Shown here: positions 26,267 to 33,155 of the stretch, piece by piece | How positions within the stretch are numbered: position 1 is the stretch's first letter | Layout of the letters: every line of letters begins with the position of its first letter | From: CAWJJM01 sp963843275 | GTDB lineage: Bacteria > Acidobacteriota > Thermoanaerobaculia > Multivoradales > JBCCEF01 | Assembly: GCA_963843275.1 (NCBI GenBank) | Contig: CAWJJM010000004.1 | Location: 124,001 to 188,000, forward strand | Reading direction: 5' to 3' | DNA: 64,000 bases | Position numbers and translations under genes: made by a program | Notes under the pieces: generated by a model | What the model was told of the DNA's origin: nothing | What the model saw: the letters and a program-made list of their open reading frames with translations, nothing else | The model's database searches: none

Positions 26267-26293
26267 GGGGGCCGGCCCGACCGGCCGGCCCCC
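26267..26293 (+). terminator. Perfect 11-bp stem-loop after OsmC gene
   Basis: Arms GGGGGCCGGCC and GGCCGGCCCCC pair perfectly around a 5-nt loop, 10 nt after the OsmC stop. There is no T-tract, so it may be a rho-assisted terminator or an mRNA stabiliser between OsmC and the downstream flavoprotein gene. Confidence 0.5.
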
Positions 26294-26333
26294 GGGGGTC
26301 TCCCTCCACGTCCGAACCTCCGGAGGTCTCCCC

Positions 26334-27602
26334 ATGCGACGCACCGACACCCTCGTCCTCGGCGGCGGCCAGGCCGGCCTGGCGATGAGCCGCTGCCTCG
26401 CCGACCGCGGCGTCGACCACGCGGTGCTCGAGCGCGGCCGCATCGGCGAGCGCTGGCGCAGCCAGCGTTGGGACTCGCTGCGCCTGCTCACCCCGAACTG
26501 GATGAGCCGCCTGCCCGGCTACGCGTACCGCGGGCCAGACCCCGACGGCTTCATGACCCGACTCGAGGTCGTCGACTACCTGGCCGACTACGCGCGTTCG
26601 TTCGGCGCCCCGGTCCACGAGGAGACCGAGGTGCGGTCGGTGGCGCCGGCCGACGGTGGCTGGCGGGTGGTGACCGACCGCGGCACGTGGAGCGCCCGGC
26701 GGGTCGTGGTGGCGACCGGCCACTGCGACCGGCCGCGGATCCCCGGCATGGCGGCGGCGATCGACCGCCGGATCGTGCAGCTCGACACCACCCGCTACCG
26801 CAACCCGGCGGGGCTGCCGCAGGGCGGCGTCCTGGTGGTCGGGGCCTCGGCGACCGGCGCTCAGCTCGCCCGCGAGATCGGGCGCTCCGGGCGCCCGGTC
26901 ACGCTGGCGGTCGGCCAGCACAACCGGCTGCCGCGCCACTACCGCGGGCGCGACATCGTCTGCTGGCTCGACCGGCTCGGCATCTTCGACCGCAGCGTCG
27001 CGGACATGCCGCAGCCGCGACGCGCCCGCCACGAGCCCTCGCTGCAGCTCATCGGCGTCGACGGTCGCCTGGCCGAGCACGAGCCCGCCGACCTCGACCT
27101 CGGCGTGCTGGCGGACGAGGGCGTGACGCTGGCCGGCCACCTCGTGGCGGCCGACGGCCGGCGGGTCCGCTTCGCGCCCGATCTGCTGGAGCAGGTCGCC
27201 GCCGCCGACGACCGCCTCGAGGAGCTCCTGGGCCGCATCGACCGCTACATCGCCGCCCACGGCCTCGATCGCCGCCATCCGCTCGGCGACCGACCCGAGC
27301 GCCTGGCGCCGGCCGGCCCCGGCCCGTCCGAGCTCGACCTCGCGGCGGCCGGGATCTCGACGGTGCTGTGGGCCACCGGCTACCGCCGCGTCTACCCCTG
27401 GCTGCACGCCCCGGTGCTCGACGCCGAGGGCGAGATCCACCACCGCCGCGGGCGCACCCCGTTGCCCGGCCTCTACGTGCTCGGGCTGCAGTTCATGATC
27501 CGCCGGCGCTCGAGCTTCCTCGACGGCGTCGGCCTCGACGCCCGCGAGCTCGCCGACGAGATCGCCGGCGCGCATCGCTCCACGCAGCGGGCCGCCGCTT
27601 GA
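26334..27602 (+). CDS. FAD-dependent monooxygenase (CzcO/FMO-like)
   Basis: 422 residues. An FAD-binding GxGxxG-type motif at the N-terminus (LVLGGGQAGLAMSRCLADRG) and an NADPH-type second Rossmann loop (VLVVGASATGAQLAREIGRS) flank the segment VVVATGHCDRPRIPGMA. This is the arrangement of flavin-containing and Baeyer-Villiger-like monooxygenases. The ATG at 26334 follows CGGAGGTCTCCCC. The gene is 32 nt upstream of a second flavoprotein gene, so the pair is likely an operon acting on small lipophilic or aromatic substrates. The substrate cannot be inferred. Confidence 0.87.
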   Translation: MRRTDTLVLGGGQAGLAMSRCLADRGVDHAVLERGRIGERWRSQRWDSLRLLTPNWMSRLPGYAYRGPDPDGFMTRLEVVDYLADYARSFGAPVHEETEVRSVAPADGGWRVVTDRGTWSARRVVVATGHCDRPRIPGMAAAIDRRIVQLDTTRYRNPAGLPQGGVLVVGASATGAQLAREIGRSGRPVTLAVGQHNRLPRHYRGRDIVCWLDRLGIFDRSVADMPQPRRARHEPSLQLIGVDGRLAEHEPADLDLGVLADEGVTLAGHLVAADGRRVRFAPDLLEQVAAADDRLEELLGRIDRYIAAHGLDRRHPLGDRPERLAPAGPGPSELDLAAAGISTVLWATGYRRVYPWLHAPVLDAEGEIHHRRGRTPLPGLYVLGLQFMIRRRSSFLDGVGLDARELADEIAGAHRSTQRAAA

Positions 27603-27634
27603 GCCGGCACCCGACCGAACGGAGGACACCGACC

Positions 27635-28849
27635 GTGAGCCCGCGCCCCACACCCCGCCGCCCCGCACCCCCCCGCCGCCCCGCCTACGACGCCGTCGTC
27701 GTGGGGGCGCGGGTGGCCGGCGCCGCCACCGCCCTGCTGCTGGCCCGCCGCGGCCTGCGCGTGCTGCTGGTGGACCGGGCGCCCGCCGCCGGAACCGACA
27801 CGCTCTCCACCCACGCGCTGATGCGGGCCGGGGTGCTGCAGCTCCACCGTTGGGGGCTGCTCGACCGGCTGGTGGCGGCCGGCACCCCGGCCGTGCGGCG
27901 CACCACCATCCACTACGGCGACGTCGCCGAGGTGGTGGACATCCAGGAGAAGGCCGGGGTGGCCAGCCTGTTCGCGCCGCGCCGTACGGTCCTCGACCCG
28001 CTGCTGGTGGCAGCGGCCGCCGAGGCCGGCGTGGAGGTGCGCTTCGGCGCCGCGGTCGACCGCCTGCTGCGCCGCGGCGGGCGGGTGGTGGGCGTGGCGG
28101 GGACGGTGCGCGGCGCGGACGGGGCGCCGCGGGCCTTCACCGCCCGCGCGCCGCTGGTGGTGGGCGCCGACGGCGTCCGCTCGCGGGTGGCCGCCGAGAT
28201 CGGTGCCGCCACCACCTGGCGCGGCGCCGCCTCGAGCGCCTGCATCTACGGCTACTGGCCCGACGCCGGCCACCGGGACTACGAGTGGTTCTACCGCCGC
28301 CACGCCGCGGCGGGTGTCATCGCCACCGACGGCGACCAGGTCTGCCTGTGGGTGGGGATGCCCACCGGGCGCTTCCTGGCGGAGCACCGGGGCAACCTCG
28401 AGAGGTCCTTCCACCGGCTCGCCGCCGAGCTGGTCCCCGAGAGCGCGGCCGACTTCCCGATCCAGCTCCGCGACGGGCGGTTGCGCGGCTTCAGCGGCGT
28501 CACCGGGTACCTGCGGCGGCCGTGGGGCCCGGGCTGGGCGCTGGTCGGCGACGCGGCGTCGTTCCGCGACCCGCTGAGCGCGCACGGGATCACCGACGCC
28601 CTGCGCGACGCCGAGCTGCTGGCCGACGCCGCCGCCGCGGCGCTCGCCGGCGGGGGCGACGCCGCCCTCGCCCGGTACGAGGCGGAGCGCGACGGGGTCG
28701 CCCTGCCGCTGGCCGAGATCACCGACCGGGTGGCCAGCTTCCGCTGGAGCCTCGACGAGCTCCGCGACCACCTGCTGGCGCTGAGCAAGGCGATGGGCCG
28801 GGAGGTGGAGCTGCTCCGCGAGCGCCCCGCGCCCCGACGCGCCGCCTGA
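27635..28849 (+). CDS. FAD-dependent oxidoreductase (hydroxylase / geranylgeranyl-reductase-like)
   Basis: 404 residues of the PHBH fold. After a basic proline-rich N-tail the FAD site reads AVVVGARVAGAATALLLARR, the DG motif is VVGADGVRSRVA, and the second FAD motif is ALVGDAASFRDPLSAHGITD. This combination is found in aromatic hydroxylases and halogenase/geranylgeranyl-reductase-type enzymes; the sub-family is uncertain. The GTG at 27635 is chosen because CGGAGG lies about 8 nt upstream; in-frame sequence before it overlaps the end of the previous gene. It completes a two-flavoprotein unit. Basic N-terminus without signal peptide, so cytoplasmic. Confidence 0.83.
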   Translation: MSPRPTPRRPAPPRRPAYDAVVVGARVAGAATALLLARRGLRVLLVDRAPAAGTDTLSTHALMRAGVLQLHRWGLLDRLVAAGTPAVRRTTIHYGDVAEVVDIQEKAGVASLFAPRRTVLDPLLVAAAAEAGVEVRFGAAVDRLLRRGGRVVGVAGTVRGADGAPRAFTARAPLVVGADGVRSRVAAEIGAATTWRGAASSACIYGYWPDAGHRDYEWFYRRHAAAGVIATDGDQVCLWVGMPTGRFLAEHRGNLERSFHRLAAELVPESAADFPIQLRDGRLRGFSGVTGYLRRPWGPGWALVGDAASFRDPLSAHGITDALRDAELLADAAAAALAGGGDAALARYEAERDGVALPLAEITDRVASFRWSLDELRDHLLALSKAMGREVELLRERPAPRRAA

Positions 28850-28878
28850 GCCGTCCGCCGGGGTCCCGGCGGGTGCGG

Positions 28879-28884
28879 TAGGTT
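28879..28884 (+). promoter_or_regulatory. Candidate -10 box directly before the M28 gene
   Basis: TAGGTT ends 6 nt before the ATG at 28891 and no Shine-Dalgarno occurs in between, so the predicted mRNA would be leaderless. One of several such cases in the window. Confidence 0.45.
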
Positions 28885-28890
28885 CCCTGA

Positions 28891-30252
28891 ATGCGCATTC
28901 CGGCCCCGTTCCTCGCCACCGCCCTCGTCGCGGGCGCGGCGGCCGGCGCCGCGGCGCCGACCCTGCCGCCGGCCCGCGACGCCCGCATCCCGCCGTTGGT
29001 GGCCGCCGTCTCGGCGGACCGCCTGCGCGCCGACGTCACCACGCTGGTCGGTTTCGGCACCCGCCACACCCTGTCCGAAACCGCCTCGGAGACCCGCGGC
29101 ATCGGCGCCGCCCGCCGCTGGGTGGAGGCCGAGCTGCGGCGCATCTCGGCGGACTGCGGCGGCTGCCTGGAGATCACGACCCCGAGCACCGTGATCGCGG
29201 CCGAGCCGCGCATCCCCGAGCCGACCGAGGTGGTCGACGTCGTCGCCATCCTCCGCGGCACCACCGACCCGGAGCGCTACGTGGTGATGAGCGGCGACAT
29301 CGACTCGCGGGTCAGCGACGTCATGGACGCCACCTCCGACGCCCCCGGCGCGAACGACAACGCCAGCGGCCTGGCGGGCGTGCTGGAGGCGGCGCGGGTG
29401 CTGTCGCGGCACCGCTTCGGTGCCTCGATCGTCTTCGCCGCGCTGTCCGGGGAGGAGCAGGGGCTCTACGGCGGCAGGCACCTCGCCGAGGTGGCGAAGG
29501 CGGCGGGATGGCGCATCGAGGCGGTGCTGAACGACGACATGATCGGCAACGTCCAGGGCGTCGACGGCGTCGTCGACAACACCACCGCCCGCGTCTTCTC
29601 CGAGAGCCCGGCGGCCGGCACCACCCCCGAGGAGCTGGCCCGCATGCGCTTCTTCGGCGGCGAGGTGGACGGTCCCTCGCGGCAGCTCGCCCGCTACGTC
29701 GACGCCGTCGCCGACGCCTACGTGCCGGCGCTGGACGTGATGATGGTCTACCGCCTCGACCGCTTCGGCCGCGGCGGCCACCACAAGCCGTTCAACGACG
29801 CCGGCTTCCCGGCGGTGCGGATCATGGAGACGCACGAGAACTACGACCGCCAGCACCAGGACGTCCGGGTCGAGGACGGCCGGCGGTACGGGGACGTCCT
29901 CGCCGGCGTCGACTTCGACTACGCCGCCAAGCTCACCGCCCTCGACGTCGCCACCCTCGCCGCCCTGGCGTGGGCGCCGCCGCCGCCGCGCGAGGTCACC
30001 GCCGCCGGCGCCGTCGAGCCCGCCGCCCGGCTCGCCTGGCAGGCGCCGGCCGCGGGCCCGGCCCCGGCGGGCTACAAGGTCTACTGGCGGCGGACCACCT
30101 CGCCCACCTGGGACCACTGGCGCTGGGTGCCGGCGGGCACGACGGCGGCGACGATGGACGGCCTGGTGGTGGACAACTGGTTCTTCGGCGTCGCCGCGGT
30201 CGGGCCCGACGGCGACGAGAGCCCGGTGGTCTTCCCGGCGCCGGAGCGCTGA
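28891..30252 (+). CDS. Secreted M28 aminopeptidase-like protein with C-terminal Fn3-like domain
   Basis: 453 residues with a signal peptide (FLATALVAGAAAGAAA). The M28 core holds GANDNASGLAGVLEAAR (bridging Asp), SGEEQGLYGGRHLAE (Glu-Glu, base and metal ligand), EAVLNDDMIGNV (Asp ligand) and a late METHENYD (His). Where most M28 enzymes have a metal-ligand histidine (a GHxDS-type loop), this protein has VVMSGDIDSRVSDVMD, so Asp136 replaces His. The last ~90 residues (EPAARLAWQAPAAGP, GYKVYWRRTTSPTWDH) form a fibronectin-III-like module common in exported peptidases. Predicted zinc exopeptidase in the periplasm or outside the cell. No Shine-Dalgarno site; a -10 box abuts the start. Confidence 0.85.
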   Translation: MRIPAPFLATALVAGAAAGAAAPTLPPARDARIPPLVAAVSADRLRADVTTLVGFGTRHTLSETASETRGIGAARRWVEAELRRISADCGGCLEITTPSTVIAAEPRIPEPTEVVDVVAILRGTTDPERYVVMSGDIDSRVSDVMDATSDAPGANDNASGLAGVLEAARVLSRHRFGASIVFAALSGEEQGLYGGRHLAEVAKAAGWRIEAVLNDDMIGNVQGVDGVVDNTTARVFSESPAAGTTPEELARMRFFGGEVDGPSRQLARYVDAVADAYVPALDVMMVYRLDRFGRGGHHKPFNDAGFPAVRIMETHENYDRQHQDVRVEDGRRYGDVLAGVDFDYAAKLTALDVATLAALAWAPPPPREVTAAGAVEPAARLAWQAPAAGPAPAGYKVYWRRTTSPTWDHWRWVPAGTTAATMDGLVVDNWFFGVAAVGPDGDESPVVFPAPER

Positions 30253-30276
30253 CCCGGCAGGCCCGCGGAGGGCGGC

Positions 30277-31034
30277 TCAGCGCTTCGCGCCGAGCGTGCG
30301 GTCCAGGTAGTCGCGGATGACGCGGTGGGTCTCGGGGCGCGACCAGGCCGCGGCCACCTCGGCGTCGATCCTCTCGCCGAGCGCCGCCACCCGCGCGACC
30401 GCCGGGTCCCGGAGCTGGCGCTTGGTCAGCTCGAAGGTGGCGGCGGGCACCGCCGCCAGCTCGCGCGCCGCCGCCAGCGCCCGGGCGCGGAGACCCTCCG
30501 GCGCCACGAGCTCGTCGACCAGGCCGCGCTCGAGGGCCTCCTCCGGCGTGAAGGTGCGGCCGGTGTAGGTGAGCCCCTGCAGGTGCTGGCGCGGCACGGC
30601 GAAGCGCAGGATCTCGAGCGCGATGGCCGGGAACGGCACCCCCACCCGCAGCTCCGGCACCCCGATCCGCCCCCGCCCGGTCGCCATCACCTTGAAGTCG
30701 CAGGCGCAGGCGAGGATGCAGCCGCCGGCGATGGCGTGGCCGTTGAGGGCCGCCACCACGGGCCGCGGAAAGGTGAACAGCGTCGAGAGCGCCCGCGCCA
30801 GCGCCGGCAGGAAGCCCGCCAGGTACTCCTCGCCGCCGGCGAGCACCCGGAACAGGTCGACGCCGGCGGAGAAGATCGAGCCGGTGCCGGTGAGGAGCAC
30901 CGCCGGCGCCCCCCCTCGCGCGCCGCGTCGAGCTCGGCGACCAGCGCTTCGAGCAGCTCGGTGTCCAGCGCGCTCGCCTTGCCGTGGTCGAGCCGGAGCA
31001 CCGCGACGTCACCCTCCCTCTCGCGAGCGATCAT
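30277..31034 (-). CDS. Enoyl-CoA hydratase/isomerase family, frameshifted
   Basis: Crotonase-fold protein, 252 residues once corrected. The N-terminal frame from 31034 reads EGDVAVLRLDHGKASALD; the remainder, one frame away, reads LLTGTGSIFSAGVDLFRV, then VVAALNGHAIAGGCILACAC with oxyanion-hole glycines, then GRTFTPEEALERGLVDEL. The break is at a run of seven C (30909-30915 on the plus strand); eight would restore the frame exactly. The usual catalytic Glu pair cannot be confirmed, so hydratase versus isomerase is open. A TACAAT box ends 6 nt before the ATG (31041-31046), with no Shine-Dalgarno. Convergent with the M28 gene. Confidence 0.82.
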
Positions 31035-31040
31035 GGGCGC

Positions 31041-31046
31041 ATTGTA
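31041..31046 (-). promoter_or_regulatory. Candidate -10 box directly before the enoyl-CoA hydratase gene
   Basis: On the minus strand TACAAT, a near-consensus -10, is followed by only 6 nt and the ATG at 31034. This predicts a leaderless transcript. Confidence 0.5.
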
Positions 31047-31093
31047 GGCTGGGTGCGCCGGATCTCCGACCTCCGGCGCGAGGAGGGCCCACC

Positions 31094-31681
31094 GTGAAGA
31101 AGCTCCCGCTCTCGGCGCTCGGCATCGCGGCGGCGCTCGCCGCGGGGTGCGTCGTCACCTCCGTCTACCCCTATTACACCGCGAAGGACGTGGTCTACGA
31201 CCCGGCGCTGGCCGGCGACTGGACCCGGCGCGTCGAGGGCGGTGGCGACGAGCTGTGGAAGTTCGTCGGCGACCCGGCCGACCGCTCGTACCGCTTCGTG
31301 CGGGTCGAGGAGCGCGAGGCCCGCGTCTACGACGCCCACCTGTTCAAGCTCGGCGACCGGCTCTTCCTCGACGTCGCCTCCCGGGACACCGACTTCCGGG
31401 TCGTTCCGCCGCACTACCTGCTGCGGGTCGACGCGCTGGAGCCGACCCCGCGGCTCTCCGACCTGCGCCACGACTGGCTCGCCGCCCGCCTCGACGCCGA
31501 ACCCGAGGTCCTGCGCCACACGTTCGTGCCCAACGGCGACGGGCCCGGAGACCGCCGCGTCGTCCTCACCGCCGACACCGCCGAGCTGCAGCGCTTCGTC
31601 CTCGCCACCCTCGGTACGGCGGAGGCCTGGAGCGACGGCTTCGAGCTCACCCGCCCGGCGGCGCCGCCGGCGCCGCCCTAG
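31094..31681 (+). CDS. Small lipoprotein, unknown function
   Basis: 195 residues. The N-terminus is a lipoprotein signal with lipobox LAAGC (KLPLSALGIAAALAAGC), so it is expected to be lipid-anchored at the envelope. The mature part begins VVTSVYPYYTAKDVVYDPAL and is rich in Arg/Asp and short beta strands (GDWTRRVEGGGDELWKF, YRFVRVEEREARVYDAHLF). I do not recognise the family. The GTG at 31094 is well supported by GGAGGG 8 nt upstream; the in-frame upstream sequence overlaps the divergent hydratase promoter. The stop overlaps by 4 nt the convergent cyclase stop. Confidence 0.7.
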   Translation: MKKLPLSALGIAAALAAGCVVTSVYPYYTAKDVVYDPALAGDWTRRVEGGGDELWKFVGDPADRSYRFVRVEEREARVYDAHLFKLGDRLFLDVASRDTDFRVVPPHYLLRVDALEPTPRLSDLRHDWLAARLDAEPEVLRHTFVPNGDGPGDRRVVLTADTAELQRFVLATLGTAEAWSDGFELTRPAAPPAPP

Positions 31682-32502
31682 CGCCCGCGCGGCACCAGCG
31701 CCACGATGCGCAGCGGGCCGCCGCTGCCGCCGCCGATCTTCATCGGCAGTGCGACGACGGTGAAGCCGGCCGCCGGGAGCTCGTCGAGGTTCGCCACGTT
31801 CTCGAAGGCGGGCACGTTGGCGGCGAACAGGATGCGGTGGCTCTCGAAGGTGGTCGACTGGCCACGGTCGATCGACGGCGTGTCGAGGCCGATGGCGCGG
31901 AGGTCGCGCTCGCGGGTCAGCCAGCGGGCCGCCTCCGGGTCGAGGCCCGGGAAGTGGAGCTCGGGGATCGCCTCGGGGCCGGTCTTCGTCGTGCCGAGGA
32001 CGGCGGCGCGATCGGGCCAGGCGGCCCCGTAGCCGGTGTCGAGCAGCACGATGGCGCCGGCGGGGATGCGCCCGTGCGCCGCCTCCCAGGCCTGGAAGTC
32101 CGCCACCCCCACCAGGAAGTCGCGGTCCGCCCGCGCCGCCGCGGAGACGTCCACCACGATCCCCGGCCCCACCAGCCGGTCGACCGGGATCCGGTCCACC
32201 GTCCAGCGGCCTTCGGCGAAGTGGATCGGGGCGTCGAGATGGGTGCCGCCGTGCTCGGCGGCGCTGAACCGGTGGGCGGCGTAGTACCAGCCCCCCTCGG
32301 TGATCCCGACGAACACCGGCTCGAGGACGAACCCCTGGGTATCGGTCGGCCAGTAGATGGTGTCGCGGTCGAAGGTGTGGGTGAGGTCGACCACGGTGAC
32401 GTCCGCCAGCGGCGACCCCGCCGCCGGGCCGGCCACCGGCGCGCGCTGGGCGGCGCAGGCGGCGAGGAGAGCCCCGAGAAGAAGCAGAGCGGCGGTGCGC
32501 AT
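31678..32502 (-). CDS. Cyclase family protein (kynurenine formamidase-like), lipoprotein form
   Basis: 274 residues with a lipoprotein signal (TAALLLLGALLAACAA). The domain has the metal-binding HGGTHLDAPIHF, the HxGTHxDxP signature of the cyclase/KynB amidohydrolase family, and IPVDRLVGPGIVVDVSA. Related proteins hydrolyse amides or lactones; a periplasmic lipid-anchored location excludes a simple kynurenine role. The ATG at 32502 has no Shine-Dalgarno, but TAGGAT lies 8 nt upstream (32511-32516). Divergent from a VanZ-like gene; the 82-nt spacer carries back-to-back -10 boxes. Confidence 0.83.
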   Translation of the reverse strand: MRTAALLLLGALLAACAAQRAPVAGPAAGSPLADVTVVDLTHTFDRDTIYWPTDTQGFVLEPVFVGITEGGWYYAAHRFSAAEHGGTHLDAPIHFAEGRWTVDRIPVDRLVGPGIVVDVSAAARADRDFLVGVADFQAWEAAHGRIPAGAIVLLDTGYGAAWPDRAAVLGTTKTGPEAIPELHFPGLDPEAARWLTRERDLRAIGLDTPSIDRGQSTTFESHRILFAANVPAFENVANLDELPAAGFTVVALPMKIGGGSGGPLRIVALVPRGR

Positions 32503-32510
32503 GGCCGGCG

Positions 32511-32516
32511 ATCCTA
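32511..32516 (-). promoter_or_regulatory. Candidate -10 box directly before the cyclase gene
   Basis: TAGGAT on the minus strand with an 8-nt spacer to the ATG at 32502. Together with the plus-strand box at 32573-32578 it makes a divergent pair of apparently leaderless promoters. Confidence 0.42.
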
Positions 32517-32572
32517 CCCGACCGTCCCGGTGCCGGGAGCCGCGCCCGCCGGCGCCCCCTCCCCCTTTGGGG

Positions 32573-32578
32573 CAGAAT
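32573..32578 (+). promoter_or_regulatory. Candidate -10 box directly before the VanZ-like gene
   Basis: CAGAAT on the plus strand with a 6-nt spacer to the ATG at 32585; no Shine-Dalgarno is present. Part of the divergent leaderless pair with 32511-32516. Confidence 0.4.
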
Positions 32579-32584
32579 CGGCGC

Positions 32585-33037
32585 ATGCGCTCCGCGGCAC
32601 TCCACCCGCGCGCCGGCCGGGCCTGGGCGGCCGCCGAGTGGGCGCTGTTCACCGCCTGGATCGCCGCGGCGCTGTTCGACATGTTCCCGGCGGCGCCGGG
32701 CGGCCGTGTCCTGGTGGGCAGCTTCCTCACCACCCACGCCGCCGACCTCACGCTCCCGGCGTGGCTCTACGTGATCCTGCGACGCCGCCCGTCCCGGGGA
32801 CCGCTCCGCCGGATCGTCGGGCGCTCTGCGGAAGCCACCGCCGCCCTCGTCCTCGTCGCGTCGGCGGCGACGGAGCTCAGCCAGCTCGCCTGGCCGGACG
32901 GCCCGTTCCGCGGCGTCTTCGACCCCCTCGACCTGGCCGCCTTCACCGCCGGCGTCGCCGGCTGCTACCTGGCCGACAAGCGGTTCCCGGTGCGGCCGGT
33001 CGGGCCCGCCGGCGGCGGACCGCAGCCGCTCGCGTGA
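32585..33037 (+). CDS. Small membrane protein, VanZ-like
   Basis: 150 residues with four probable membrane helices (ALFTAWIAAALFDMF, LPAWLYVIL, ATAALVLVASAATELSQLAW, LAAFTAGVAGCYL). The ELSQLAW...GVFDPLDLAAFTAG segment resembles the E-x-x-Q...DxxD signature of VanZ-like proteins, in which Glu-Gln in one helix pairs with an Asp in the loop. Function of the family outside teicoplanin resistance is unclear. Starts at an ATG at 32585 close to a CAGAAT box. A -10 box for the M13 peptidase follows downstream. Confidence 0.6.
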   Translation: MRSAALHPRAGRAWAAAEWALFTAWIAAALFDMFPAAPGGRVLVGSFLTTHAADLTLPAWLYVILRRRPSRGPLRRIVGRSAEATAALVLVASAATELSQLAWPDGPFRGVFDPLDLAAFTAGVAGCYLADKRFPVRPVGPAGGGPQPLA

Positions 33038-33086
33038 AGCGCCCGGCCGCTCCCGCCGACGCCGCAACCCGCCCGCGCCGGTCCCG

Positions 33087-33092
33087 TACAAT
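33087..33092 (+). promoter_or_regulatory. Candidate -10 box for the M13 peptidase gene
   Basis: TACAAT, one base from consensus, 63 nt before the ATG at 33156. The leader carries an ACGGAGC ribosome binding site. Confidence 0.45.
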
Positions 33093-33155
33093 CTTCCGGC
33101 GCCCGCCGTCCGCGGGCCCGTGCACCCCATCGCCCAGCACCCTACGGAGCACCGC

